From NCBI GenBank assembly GCA_005778045.1, contig SXKQ01000037.1, forward strand, positions 1-26,082: a stretch of 26,082 nt of DNA, in the 5' to 3' direction. This document shows, one piece after another, positions 1-7,725 of this stretch (the stretch's first letter is position 1; the number at the start of each line of letters is the position of its first letter). The notes below the pieces were generated by a model. The model was given only the letters and a program-made list of their open reading frames with translations, did not search any database and was not told the origin of the DNA. This stretch comes from Planctomycetia bacterium. Its GTDB lineage: Bacteria > Planctomycetota > UBA1135 > GCA-002686595. The translations under genes and the position numbers were made by a program.

Positions 1-627
1 CTGCCGGTGGTGAAGCACACGCCCGTGCTCGCCGGCGTGTGCGGCACGGACCCGTTCATGATGCCGAAGCTGTTCCTGCGCGAGCTGCGCGAGCTCGGCT
101 ACGCGGGCATTCAGAACTTCCCCACGGTCGGACTGATCGAGGGCGAGCTGCGCGCGACGCTCGAGGAGACCGGCATGGGGTACGGTCTCGAGGTCGACTG
201 CGTGCGGCTCGCGCGCGAGATGGACATGCTGACCACGCCCTACGCGTTCAATCCGCAGGAGGCGATCGACATGACCACCGCGGGCGCGGACATCGTGGTC
301 GCTCACATGGGGTGCACGATCGGCGGCACGATCGGCGCGAAGTCCGTGAAGACACTCGAGCGCAGTGTCGGGCTGATCCAGGAAATCGTCGATGCCGCCA
401 AGCGCACGCGCCGCGACGTCATCTGCCTGTGCCACGGCGGCCCGATCGCCATGCCCGAGGACGCGCAGTTCATCATCGACCGCGTCGAGGGCATCGACGG
501 CTTCTACGGCGCGAGCTCGACGGAGCGCCTGCCGACGGAAATCGCGATCAAGGCCCAAATCGAGTCGTTCAAGTCGATCCGCCTGCCCAAGCGTGCCGCG
601 CGCAAGGCCAAGGGCCAGCGCGGCTGA
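1..627 (+). CDS. Phosphoenolpyruvate hydrolase-family TIM-barrel protein, 5'-truncated by the window edge
   Basis: The reading frame is open from base 1, so the true start lies upstream and only the C-terminal ~208 residues are visible. The sequence resembles the PEP-hydrolase-like TIM-barrel family. Near the visible N-terminus is a GVCGTDPF segment, followed by [17 protein letters not shown], the barrel strand [17 protein letters not shown] and [16 protein letters not shown], ending in [14 protein letters not shown]. Full-length members are about 270-280 residues, so some 70 residues are missing. The GTG at 7 is an internal codon rather than a convincing start. In other genomes this family often neighbours a Tm-1-like (UPF0261) ATP-binding protein, and in the plant Tm-1 protein the two domains are fused, so such a gene may lie just upstream. 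The physiological substrate is not established. The stop is 3 bp from the convergent cobC stop. Confidence 0.8.
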   Translation: MPVVKHTPVLAGVCGTDPFMMPKLFLRELRELGYAGIQNFPTVGLIEGELRATLEETGMGYGLEVDCVRLAREMDMLTTPYAFNPQEAIDMTTAGADIVVAHMGCTIGGTIGAKSVKTLERSVGLIQEIVDAAKRTRRDVICLCHGGPIAMPEDAQFIIDRVEGIDGFYGASSTERLPTEIAIKAQIESFKSIRLPKRAARKAKGQRG

Positions 628-630
628 GCG

Positions 631-1182
631 TCACGCGCCGTCGGAGGGCCTTTGCCAATCGAGCACGTGCAGTGAGCCGTGCTCGAAGCGCCAAGCCATC
701 CATTCCGCGGCGCTGGCTCCCCGCGCGAGTCCCAGAGCGATCTTGATCACGCCGGCGTGCGTGACGAGCGCCACGCGCTCATCTTCGCGCGCGGCCCGTT
801 CGTCGAGGAAACCGCGGACGCGCTCGCGCATGTCCGCGACGGATTCGCCGCCGGGTATCCGGTAGTCGAGCGGGTCGGCGGCCCACGCATCGAGCTGCTC
901 GCGCGGCACGTCGTCCCACGCACGCAGCTCCCACGCGCCGAAGTGGAGCTCCGTGAGCCGCGTATCGACGATGGGAGTTGGGTGGAGAAGCCCCGCGAGC
1001 CTGGCGCAGCGTCGCAGGGGGCTCGTGAACACCGCCACGTCCTGCGGAAGCTGCGCCCGCAACGAGCGCGCCAGCTCGCCGAGCCCTGCGACTGCCTCGG
1101 GAGCGAGCTCGACGTCCGTGCGTCCATAGCAGGTCGACGTCGGCGTGACCGGCCGCGGGTGACGGATCAGATGGACCAGCAT
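631..1182 (-). CDS. cobC: Alpha-ribazole phosphatase-like histidine phosphatase
   Basis: This 183-residue protein belongs to the histidine phosphatase (phosphoglycerate-mutase-like) superfamily. The N-terminus [11 protein letters not shown] carries the RH catalytic motif (His8 would be the phosphorylated residue). It is followed by [10 protein letters not shown], which is typical of CobC-type enzymes. FTSPLRRC, the acid region ELHFGAWE and the second catalytic His in VTHAGVIK (His142) complete the fold. CobC removes the 5'-phosphate from alpha-ribazole phosphate or from adenosylcobalamin phosphate, late in B12 nucleotide-loop assembly. The start codon lies inside the end of cobS (16-bp overlap), so it is the last gene of a cobT-cobS-cobC operon. 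The neighbours support CobC over a generic phosphatase. Its stop faces the TIM-barrel gene stop with 3 bp between them, leaving no room for a dedicated terminator. Confidence 0.85.
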   Translation of the reverse strand: MLVHLIRHPRPVTPTSTCYGRTDVELAPEAVAGLGELARSLRAQLPQDVAVFTSPLRRCARLAGLLHPTPIVDTRLTELHFGAWELRAWDDVPREQLDAWAADPLDYRIPGGESVADMRERVRGFLDERAAREDERVALVTHAGVIKIALGLARGASAAEWMAWRFEHGSLHVLDWQRPSDGA

Positions 1183-1943
1183 AGGCCCAGATAGACAGCG
1201 ACCTCGGCCAGCTGCTGGGTCGCGCCGAGGCAGTCGCCGGTGTAGCCGCCGAGGTGCTTCAGCAAGTAGCGGCGCGCGTAGAACGTCGTCGCGACGACCA
1301 GCGCGAGCGCGATGAGCACCTTCGCGGGCGCCACGCCCATGGCGATCAGCACGCCGAGCGGCGCCACGCCGAACACAGCCGCGCAGGACCACTCGGCCAT
1401 GCCGAGCTTGCGCGCCAGGGGCTTTGACTTCGCGAGCTCGTCCTCGCGCACGTAGTCGAGCAGGCACAGGAGCGAGGTGGACGCGAGACGCGACAGCGCA
1501 TGGGCCGCGACAAGCGCAGCCACGAGGCCGTCGAGTTCCAGGCGCGGCAGCAGCTCCTTGAGCGCGACGAACTTCGTCAGCAGGATCATCGTGATCGCGA
1601 TGGCCCCGAAGCTCCCCACGCGCGAGTCCTTCATGATCTCGAGGATGCGGAGCTTCTCCCAGCCGCCGCCGAAGCCGTCGACGGAGTCGGAGAGCCCGTC
1701 CTCGTGGAAGGCGCCAGTCGCGAGCAGCGTCGAGGCCATGCCGAGCAGCACTGCGAGAGTCGCCGGCAACGCCTGTGCAGCGCACCAGGTCACGCCGCCA
1801 CCAATCAGACCGACGACGATGCCGACGAGCGTGAAGTAGCGCGCGGCGTGGTTCAGCTGCTCGCTCGAGTGCCCGACCCAAGCCGGTACCGGAAGCCGCG
1901 TCAGGAAGCGCAGTGCCGCGAAGAAATACTCGACCTCGCGCAT
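1167..1943 (-). CDS. cobS: Adenosylcobinamide-GDP ribazoletransferase (cobalamin synthase)
   Basis: CobS is a polytopic inner-membrane enzyme. It joins adenosylcobinamide-GDP with alpha-ribazole (phosphate) to give adenosylcobalamin (phosphate). The 258-residue product has the family's usual length. It begins [20 protein letters not shown], matching the family's FLTRxPVP opening. It carries the diagnostic acidic motif [18 protein letters not shown] (about residues 77-94), whose acidic residues are expected to bind Mg. Several hydrophobic segments follow (about 40-58, 60-76, 110-125, 180-215). [12 protein letters not shown] near the C-terminus is another family signature. The ATG shares one base with the cobT TGA (TGATG), indicating coupled translation. 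Confidence 0.95.
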   Translation of the reverse strand: MREVEYFFAALRFLTRLPVPAWVGHSSEQLNHAARYFTLVGIVVGLIGGGVTWCAAQALPATLAVLLGMASTLLATGAFHEDGLSDSVDGFGGGWEKLRILEIMKDSRVGSFGAIAITMILLTKFVALKELLPRLELDGLVAALVAAHALSRLASTSLLCLLDYVREDELAKSKPLARKLGMAEWSCAAVFGVAPLGVLIAMGVAPAKVLIALALVVATTFYARRYLLKHLGGYTGDCLGATQQLAEVAVYLGLCWSI

Positions 1944-2995
1944 CACTGGGATTTTTCCGACACGCCCGCCGACTCGAAGCTCGCCATTTCGCCCAGGATC
2001 GCGCAGGCGCTGCGCAGGAACGGAACCGCGAGCGCCGCGCCGGTGCCCTCGCCCAACCGCAGGTCCATGTCGAGCAGCGGCCGCGCCTTGAGGAACTCGA
2101 GCTGCAGCCGGTGGCCCTGTTCCTGCGAGCGGTGGGCGAACACGCAGCAGTCGAGCACCGCCGGCGCGAGGGCGTGCGCCACGAGTAGCGCGCTCGTCAC
2201 GATGAAGCCGTCGACGACGATCGTCATGCGCGCCTCCGCCGCCGCTAGCATTGTGCCCGCGAGCATCGCGATCTCGAAGCCGCCGAAGCGCGTGAGCACT
2301 TCGAGCGGTTGCGCGCTTCGATTTGGCCACGCGGCGAGTGCGCGCTCGAGCAGCTCGAGCTTGCGCCGGAGCCCCGCGTCATCGAGACCCGTCCCGCGCC
2401 CCGTGCAGCGCTCGAGCGGGACGGACGTGAGGCAGTGCATGAGCAGCGCCGCCGATGCGGTGTTGCCGATGCCCATCTCGCCGAGCCCGAGCACGTTGCA
2501 GCCTTGCTCGTGCAGCTTGCGCACGACTGCGCGCCCGTGCTCCATCGCTCGCGAGCATTGCTCCGGCGTCATCGCCGCCCCGTCGAGATAGCTCGCCGTC
2601 CCGTGCGCGACTTTCGCATCGAGCAAGCGCTCGCGCGGCCCAAACTCGTGATTCACGCCCACGTCCGCGACGACGAGCGAGAGCCCAGCCTGCCGCGCAA
2701 GCACGTTGATGGCCGCTCCGCCAGCGAGGAAGTTCTCGACCATCTGCCAGGTGACGTCCTGCGGGAAGGCCGAGACGCCGTGGCGCGCGGCGCCGTGGTC
2801 GCCGGCGCACACGAGGATGTGCGGATGGGAGACTTGGGGTCGCAGCGTCCCCTGCACCAGCCCGAGCTGCACGGCGAGCCCTTCGAGCAGGCCGAGGGCG
2901 CCGAGGGGCTTGGTCTTGCCGTCGATGGCGCGCTGCAGGGCGGGCTGCAGGGCGCGGTCGAGAGGACGAACGTTGCTGGCGAATTGGCTGCTCAT
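1943..2995 (-). CDS. cobT: Nicotinate-nucleotide--dimethylbenzimidazole phosphoribosyltransferase
   Basis: CobT transfers phosphoribose from nicotinate mononucleotide to dimethylbenzimidazole, making alpha-ribazole 5'-phosphate. The 350-residue product has the standard length. It has [12 protein letters not shown] near the N-terminus, [18 protein letters not shown] (about 61-78), the [16 protein letters not shown] loop (about 170-186) and [11 protein letters not shown] near the C-terminus. Glu316 in that last motif corresponds to the catalytic base. The start at 2995 ([13 protein letters not shown]) is chosen because it fits the family N-terminus; the frame stays open upstream but is unlike CobT. 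No clear Shine-Dalgarno precedes it. A TATGCT hexamer lies 13 nt upstream (3009-3014, minus). It is the first gene of the cobT-cobS-cobC operon. cobU and cobD homologues are not in the window. Confidence 0.95.
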   Translation of the reverse strand: MSSQFASNVRPLDRALQPALQRAIDGKTKPLGALGLLEGLAVQLGLVQGTLRPQVSHPHILVCAGDHGAARHGVSAFPQDVTWQMVENFLAGGAAINVLARQAGLSLVVADVGVNHEFGPRERLLDAKVAHGTASYLDGAAMTPEQCSRAMEHGRAVVRKLHEQGCNVLGLGEMGIGNTASAALLMHCLTSVPLERCTGRGTGLDDAGLRRKLELLERALAAWPNRSAQPLEVLTRFGGFEIAMLAGTMLAAAEARMTIVVDGFIVTSALLVAHALAPAVLDCCVFAHRSQEQGHRLQLEFLKARPLLDMDLRLGEGTGAALAVPFLRSACAILGEMASFESAGVSEKSQ

Positions 2996-3008
2996 GGCTT
3001 GGCGGCGG

Positions 3009-3014
3009 AGCATA
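3009..3014 (-). promoter_or_regulatory. Candidate -10 hexamer TATGCT upstream of cobT
   Basis: On the minus strand the sequence reads CGTATGCTCC, ending 13 nt before the cobT ATG. The same TATGCT occurs upstream of the TraF_2-like gene and of rpsU. No convincing -35 box is visible, so this is a weak assignment based on recurrence and position. Confidence 0.25.
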
Positions 3015-3177
3015 CGAATGTGTGCGCGCGACGAGCAGTGGCACGGGTTCGCGGCGGGCTGCTGGAATCGTCTATCTGGGGTCTGCACCCTGCCCTGAAG
3101 CGCCTGCAAGCGGCAAGATAGAGCGCCCGCTGAAGCTGCCCGAAACTCGGGAGGCTGTGGCGGGTTCCGGAGACACC

Positions 3178-4875
3178 ATGGACCCCCGCATCACGTTGCT
3201 CGCCGCCCTCGCTCTGTCTGCCTCGCTGGCTACCGCTCGCGTCCAAGGTGAGGCACCGGGATCCGCCCAGGAGCAAGCCGCGCCCGAGGTCGAGCGCATC
3301 TGGAACGCGCGCAATGTCGAGCACCTCTACAACCGCGCCGGCTTCGGCGCGCGCCCGGCGGAGGTCGAGTACGCGCTGCGCCAGCGACCGGTCGCGTTCG
3401 CGAAGCAGTTGCTCGAGGGCTTCGCGACGCCGAGCGACCCGCTCTTCATCGACATCCCCGCGATGCCTGAGCGACGCGACTTCGAGGACCGCGACGAGTT
3501 CGACAAGGCGCAAAATCGCTTCCGTGCGGAGGAGCGTCGGGTGCTGACGAGCTTCGCCGGCTGGTGGATCGACCAGATGATCGAGGCGAAGCACCCGCTG
3601 CAGGAGCGCATGGTGCTCTTTTGGCACGGCTACTTCACGAGCTCCACGCGCGACGTGAAGCGCACGGCCGCGATGGTGGCGCAGAACGAACTCTTCCGCC
3701 GCCACGCGCTCGGCAACTTCTCGGAACTCTTGCACGCGATCGTGCGCGACCCGGCGATGCTCGAGTACCTCGACAACAACGAGAATCGCAAGGGCCGCCC
3801 CAACGAGAACCTCGCGCGTGAACTGATGGAGCTCTTCACGCTCGGCGAGAGCAACTACACGGAAATCGACATCAAGGAAGGCGCGCGCGCGCTCACGGGC
3901 TGGCGCACGAGCGACGACAAGACGGGCAGCTACTTCCAGCCGCGCAACCACGACGACGGCGAGAAGACGATTCTCGGCAAGACCGCGCGCTTCGATGCCG
4001 ATGGCTTCGTCGACCTGCTGCTCGTGCAGCCCGCCTGCTCGCGCTGGGTCGCGCGGAAGCTGATCGTGCACTTCGAAGGTGCCGAACCCGACGAGGCACG
4101 CCTCGCCGAGTACGCGAGCTTCCTCGTGGAGAAGCGCTGGGAGCTCAAGCCGCTCCTGATGAAGCTCTTCCTCGATCCGCGCTTCTACCGCGACGAAGTA
4201 CGGGCCGAGCGCATCAGCTCGCCGGTCGAGTACCTCGTCGGCGCGACGCGCCGGCTCGGCATCACGGTTCCGCCGCAGATCCTCTGGCTTGGCGCCGGCC
4301 AGCTCGGCCAGCGCCTGTTCGACCCGCCGTCGGTGAAGGGCTGGGAAGGCGGCGAGACCTGGATCACGACCTCGACCCTGCTCGGCCGCGGCAACATGGC
4401 CGGCATGCTGATCGGCGTCGTCAAGCTCGAAGACGTGCTGCGCGCGGATCCGCTCGAAGTAGAGTCCGAGGACTCGATGATGGGCGGGGACATGATGGGC
4501 GGCGACGCCATGTCCGGCGCGGACGCGAAGGGCTCGAAGCAGGCCGGCAAGCGCAAGGTCGACCTAGGGCCTGAGATGACGGGCCTGCAGCGCATGACGA
4601 ACGAGATGTACTTCCCGCGCATCAACCTCACGGCGCGCATGCAGCGCGCCAAGGTCGCGGGCGACATGCAGATCGTGGACACGCTCGCGGACGAGCTCCT
4701 ACCCGTGCCGCTGAGCGAGCCGAGCCGCGCCGCGCTGCTCCTCGTCCTGCGCGCGGAGCGCAGCGTGCTGTCGCTCGAGGACGGCCGCCTTTTCTCCGCC
4801 GGCGTCAAGAGCGAGGAAATCCTGCGCCGCCTCGCGCACCTGATCCTCTCGCTCCCCGAAGCTCAGCTAGGTTGA
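3178..4875 (+). CDS. DUF1800 family exported protein
   Basis: The 565-residue product starts with a Sec-type signal peptide ([20 protein letters not shown]). It then shows the DUF1800 hallmarks in order: [15 protein letters not shown] (about 50-64), [12 protein letters not shown] (about 145-156), [15 protein letters not shown] (about 209-223), EGARALTGW, a [11 protein letters not shown] segment and [15 protein letters not shown] (about 381-395). The function of DUF1800 is not known. It is almost always paired with a DUF1501 gene, as here, and both are exported. A GGAGA ribosome-binding site lies 4 nt before the ATG at 3178. Residues 431-452 form an unusual Met/Gly/Asp-rich insertion encoded by a tandem 15-bp repeat, followed by a Lys-rich patch. 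The stop precedes the DUF1501 ATG by 14 bp, so the two are one operon. Confidence 0.92.
   Translation: MDPRITLLAALALSASLATARVQGEAPGSAQEQAAPEVERIWNARNVEHLYNRAGFGARPAEVEYALRQRPVAFAKQLLEGFATPSDPLFIDIPAMPERRDFEDRDEFDKAQNRFRAEERRVLTSFAGWWIDQMIEAKHPLQERMVLFWHGYFTSSTRDVKRTAAMVAQNELFRRHALGNFSELLHAIVRDPAMLEYLDNNENRKGRPNENLARELMELFTLGESNYTEIDIKEGARALTGWRTSDDKTGSYFQPRNHDDGEKTILGKTARFDADGFVDLLLVQPACSRWVARKLIVHFEGAEPDEARLAEYASFLVEKRWELKPLLMKLFLDPRFYRDEVRAERISSPVEYLVGATRRLGITVPPQILWLGAGQLGQRLFDPPSVKGWEGGETWITTSTLLGRGNMAGMLIGVVKLEDVLRADPLEVESEDSMMGGDMMGGDAMSGADAKGSKQAGKRKVDLGPEMTGLQRMTNEMYFPRINLTARMQRAKVAGDMQIVDTLADELLPVPLSEPSRAALLLVLRAERSVLSLEDGRLFSAGVKSEEILRRLAHLILSLPEAQLG
4477..4506 (+). repeat. Tandem 15-bp repeat coding [10 protein letters not shown]
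   Basis: Two direct copies of ATGATGGGCGGNGAC (4477-4491 and 4492-4506) differ only at one third-codon position. A degenerate third unit (4507-4521) encodes AMSGA. The repeat sits in frame inside the DUF1800 gene and produces the Met-rich linker. Confidence 0.85.
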
Positions 4876-4889
4876 GAGGAACTGCCACC

Positions 4890-6137
4890 ATGAGCCTCTC
4901 GCAACTCGATCGCCGCACGCTGCTCGCCGCCGCCGGTCTCGCCGGCGTGACGGTGCTCTCCACGCGGGCCCACGGCGCCGTGAAGGTCTGGCCGGGTCTC
5001 GATCCCGACGGCGAGGGCCGCACTCTGGTGCTGCTGCAGCTCTCGGGCGGCAACGATGGCCTCGATACGGTCGTGCCTTTTGGCGACGACGCCTACCGTC
5101 GCGCGCGACCGACGCTCGGCCTCAAGAAGGGCGAGACGCTGCCGCTCGATGACTACCGCGGCTTGCACGGCGCGCTGAAGCAAGTACGCAAGCACTATGA
5201 CGCCGGCCGCGTGGCGCTCGTCGAGGGCGTCGGCTACCCCGAGCCGATTCGCTCGCACTTCCGCTCCTACGACGTGTGGCACACCGCCGACATCCGTGGC
5301 CGCGACGCCGGCGACGGCTGGGTGGGGCGGCTGTGCGACGCCGCGTTCAAGGACGAGCAGAACCCGAACCTCGTGGTGCACATCGGCGCCAACGTCCCGT
5401 ACGCGCTGCACTCCACGAGCCATCCGCCGGCGAGCTTCGTCAATCCGCGCTCCTATCGCTGGGCGGGCGGCGAGTCCGAGACCGAGGCCTACGAGAAGGC
5501 CGGCGGCATGGAGCCCGAGCGCGAGGACAGGAAGCCGAAGAAGCGCGAGGACGAGTCGAGCCTCGACTTCCTGCGGCGCGTGCTCGCCGACGGGCAATCC
5601 TCGTCGGAGCAGGTGCGTCGCGCCGTCGCTGCCTACCGCACGCCGATCGAGTATCCGGGCAACGATGCGCTTGCGCAGTCGCTGGCGGACGTCGCGGCGC
5701 TCGTGAACGGCGGCATCGGCTCGCGCGTGATCTCCGTCGAGCTGGGCGGCTTCGACACGCACACCGACGAGCGCAACCGCCACGACCAGCTGATGCGCAG
5801 CCTCGACTCCGCGCTCGGGCCGTTCCTCGACGACCTCGGGCGCAGCGCGGCCGGGCGCCGCACGGTGGTGCTCATGTTCTCCGAGTTCGGCCGCAGAGTC
5901 GCGGAGAATGGCGCGCGTGGCACGGACCATGGAGTCGCGGGACCGATGTTCGCCTTCGGCCATGGCCTGAAGGGTGGCCTGTACGGCAAGCATCCTTCGC
6001 TCGAGAAGCTCGACGACGGCGACCTCATTCACACGACCGACTTCCGCTCGGTCTACGCGACCGCCACCGCGCACTGCTTCGGCGTGAAGCCCGAGAAGGT
6101 CCTCGGCGCCAAGTACCCGCTGCTCGCCTTCGCGTGA
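4890..6137 (+). CDS. DUF1501 family Tat-exported protein
   Basis: The 415-residue product starts MSLSQLDRRTLLAAAGLAGV, a twin-arginine-type signal (RR followed by a hydrophobic stretch and ending near RAHGA). DUF1501 proteins are related to the alkaline-phosphatase/sulfatase fold. Visible family motifs are VLLQLSGGNDGLDTVVPFG (about 47-65), FRSYDVWHTAD, VISVELGGFDTHTDERNRH and VLMFSEFGRRVAENGARGTDHG (His/Asp-rich, likely metal-binding). The start at 4890 is preferred over the in-frame TTG at 4872 because GAGAGGA (4874-4880) sits 9 nt upstream; this ribosome-binding site overlaps the DUF1800 stop. The catalytic role is unknown, and the partner is the DUF1800 protein encoded immediately upstream. 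Confidence 0.93.
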   Translation: MSLSQLDRRTLLAAAGLAGVTVLSTRAHGAVKVWPGLDPDGEGRTLVLLQLSGGNDGLDTVVPFGDDAYRRARPTLGLKKGETLPLDDYRGLHGALKQVRKHYDAGRVALVEGVGYPEPIRSHFRSYDVWHTADIRGRDAGDGWVGRLCDAAFKDEQNPNLVVHIGANVPYALHSTSHPPASFVNPRSYRWAGGESETEAYEKAGGMEPEREDRKPKKREDESSLDFLRRVLADGQSSSEQVRRAVAAYRTPIEYPGNDALAQSLADVAALVNGGIGSRVISVELGGFDTHTDERNRHDQLMRSLDSALGPFLDDLGRSAAGRRTVVLMFSEFGRRVAENGARGTDHGVAGPMFAFGHGLKGGLYGKHPSLEKLDDGDLIHTTDFRSVYATATAHCFGVKPEKVLGAKYPLLAFA

Positions 6138-6614
6138 ATCGCGCCAAAGAGCACAGCTAACTCGACTTGCACGCACGCGGAACGCGCGCGACGCTGATTT
6201 TGGTCTGCTGCTCTTCTCCGTGTTCCTCACCGAGTGCGAGGGCTTCTTCGTCATCAAGTTCGGGCAGTGGTGGAGATTCAGCCGGCTCTGGGCAAGAGAT
6301 CCGAGTGCACGGAAGTTCCTCGACTCGCTCCCGCGAGATCCGCTGGATCGCTCCTCCGCGATCATCCATGCCGCGCTCGGATTTCCCCTCGCTCGCGTGG
6401 CCTGCCGCAGCCCCGTCGCTCCGCGCGCACATGTGGCTCACCGCGGAGCCCGGCCTCGCCATGCTGAGCGCGAGCTGCGCCGAGCCGCTTTTCCCGTTCG
6501 CACCCGCCGTGTTGTGTCTCGGTCACGTGCCTTGCATCGCGGGGCCAGCGTTGGCGCACGGATCCGTGCGGCCATCGGGAACGAGCCGAGGAGCGGTGCG
6601 GTAGGCTGCGCGCG
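6138..6614. other. 477-bp stretch with no supported gene
   Basis: Several short open frames exist on both strands. None has a recognisable domain, a ribosome-binding site or the strong G/C third-position bias of the neighbouring genes. The stretch contains the 16-bp palindrome at 6555-6570 near its downstream end and a TAGGCT hexamer 7 nt before the next gene. Nothing resembling a tRNA or a known RNA family is evident. It could be a decayed gene, but no homologous protein fragment was recognised. Confidence 0.5.
6555..6570. promoter_or_regulatory. 16-bp perfect palindrome, candidate operator
   Basis: CGCACGGATCCGTGCG is identical to its reverse complement over all 16 bases. It ends 44 bp before the flavin-reductase-like start. 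With no loop bases it suits a dimeric DNA-binding protein better than an RNA hairpin. The regulator is unknown. Confidence 0.4.
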
Positions 6615-7226
6615 ATGGAAGTGGATGTCTCGAAGCTCGCGCCAGGGGCGGCGTATCGCCTGTTGATCGCGTGCCTCGTGCCGCGGCCGATCGCGTGGGT
6701 CAGCACGCTCTCGCCGCGCGGGGTGGCGAACCTGGCGCCGTTCTCGTTCTTTGGCGGCGTGACTTCGGACCCGCCGATCGTGCTGGTGAGCGTCGGGAGA
6801 CGGCGCGATGGTTCGCGCAAGGACACGGCGGCGAACTTGCTCGCGCTCGGCGAGGCGGTGGTGCACATCCCGGACCGCGACCGCGCGCTCGCGATGGTGC
6901 AGTCGAGCGCCGAGCTGCCGCCGGACACCGACGAGTTCGAGTTCGCCGCGCTGGCGAAGCTGCCGGCCACGCGAGTTCGCCCGCCGCGGGTGGCCGCTGC
7001 GCCGATCGCGCTCGAGTGCGTGGTCGAGCGTCACATGGAGGTCGGTCACGGTCCCGTGGACGCATTCCTGCTGCGCATCGAGCACGCGCACCTCGCGGAC
7101 GAGCTCCTCGTCGACGGGCTTCCCGATCCCGCGCGCCTGCGCGCCGTCGGCCGCCTCGGCGGCGATCGCTACTGCGACACGTCGAGCACGTTCGACCTGC
7201 CCCGTCCCCCGCGCCCTGCGCGCTAG
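6615..7226 (+). CDS. Flavin reductase-like, FMN-binding split-barrel protein
   Basis: The 203-residue product matches the flavin reductase-like (flavoredoxin) family. Near the N-terminus is LLIACLVPRPIAWVSTLSPRGVANLAPFSFFGGVTSDPPIV (about 16-57), containing the family signature PRPIAWVST and the NLAPFSFF FMN-contact region. Later segments, DTAANLLALGEAVVHIP and ALECVVERHMEVGHGPVDAFLLRIEHAHLAD, continue the barrel. Such proteins bind FMN and reduce flavins or other acceptors; the acceptor cannot be told from sequence. No good Shine-Dalgarno lies close to the ATG, and a TAGGCT hexamer 7 nt upstream raises the possibility of a leaderless mRNA. The VOC gene follows 18 bp downstream and is probably co-transcribed. 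Confidence 0.88.
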   Translation: MEVDVSKLAPGAAYRLLIACLVPRPIAWVSTLSPRGVANLAPFSFFGGVTSDPPIVLVSVGRRRDGSRKDTAANLLALGEAVVHIPDRDRALAMVQSSAELPPDTDEFEFAALAKLPATRVRPPRVAAAPIALECVVERHMEVGHGPVDAFLLRIEHAHLADELLVDGLPDPARLRAVGRLGGDRYCDTSSTFDLPRPPRPAR

Positions 7227-7244
7227 AGACCAAGCGAGAGTTCC

Positions 7245-7634
7245 ATGAGCGAAGCGAACACCCCCGCCGTCGGCACTGTCGGCTGGAAGGACCTGACCGT
7301 GGAGAACGCCGAGAGCGTGCGCGACTTCTACATGGCCGTCGCGGGCTGGACGGCACAGCCGATCGACATGGGGGGCTACGACGACTACGTGATGCTCCCG
7401 CCCGGTGGTGGCGAGCCCGTCGGCGGTATCTGCCACCGGCGCGGCGCGAACACCGACGTGCCATCCCAGTGGCTCCTGTACATCGTGGTCGCCGACCTCG
7501 AGGCCGCGCTCGTGCAGGTTGCCCAGCGCGGGGGCAGGGTGCTCACCGCGCCGCGCGCCGCGGGCGGGGGCCGGTTCGCGGTGATCTCCGACTCTGGTGG
7601 GGCCGTGAGCGCGCTGTACCAGTCGGGCAGCTGA
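7245..7634 (+). CDS. VOC (glyoxalase/bleomycin-resistance fold) family protein
   Basis: The 129-residue protein is one vicinal-oxygen-chelate domain made of two paired repeats. The first half has GWKDLTVENAESVRDFYMAVAGW and the second has LLYIVVADLEAALVQVAQRGGRVLTAPRA, ending FAVISDSGGAVSALYQ. This is the length and pattern of small VOC proteins that bind metals or small hydrophobic ligands. The specific ligand is not predictable. A GAGAG element at 7236-7240 lies 4 nt before the ATG. The stop is followed immediately by a terminator-like hairpin. Confidence 0.9.
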   Translation: MSEANTPAVGTVGWKDLTVENAESVRDFYMAVAGWTAQPIDMGGYDDYVMLPPGGGEPVGGICHRRGANTDVPSQWLLYIVVADLEAALVQVAQRGGRVLTAPRAAGGGRFAVISDSGGAVSALYQSGS

Positions 7635-7635
7635 G

Positions 7636-7661
7636 GCGCGTTGTCGGTCTCGACGGCGCGC
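7636..7661 (+). terminator. GC-rich hairpin after the VOC gene
   Basis: GCGCGTTGTCG (7636-7646) pairs with CGACGGCGCGC (7651-7661), giving 11 pairs including two G-U wobbles and a 4-nt GTCT loop. It begins 2 nt after the VOC stop. There is no U-tract, so it is terminator-like or a 3'-end stabiliser rather than a textbook intrinsic terminator. Confidence 0.5.
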
Positions 7662-7663
7662 GC

Positions 7664-7669
7664 TATGCT
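7664..7669 (+). promoter_or_regulatory. Candidate -10 hexamer TATGCT for the outer-membrane gene
   Basis: TATGCT sits 56 nt before the start codon of the TraF_2-like gene and just past the preceding hairpin, a sensible place for a new promoter. The same hexamer lies upstream of cobT and rpsU. No clear -35 element is visible. Confidence 0.25.
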
Positions 7670-7725
7670 CGCGATCTCAATCTCGCTGCCACGTGTTTCG
7701 TCGCAATCTTCCCAAAGAGACCACC

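Noticed and set aside
2996..3177. Possible cobalamin riboswitch upstream of cobT (GCCACTG-like bases at 3036-3042, minus strand)
   Set aside because: Only a short B12-box-like string is present. The GGAGACCTGCC-type segment and the rest of the conserved core were not found.
4863..6365. A 500-codon minus-strand frame antisense to DUF1501
   Set aside because: DUF1501 motifs and Tat signal are intact on the plus strand. The antisense product is low-complexity Arg/Val/Ala sequence.
6157..6666. Short open frames on both strands in the spacer before the flavin reductase gene
   Set aside because: No ribosome-binding sites, no domains, no codon-position bias like neighbouring genes, and they overlap each other in several frames.
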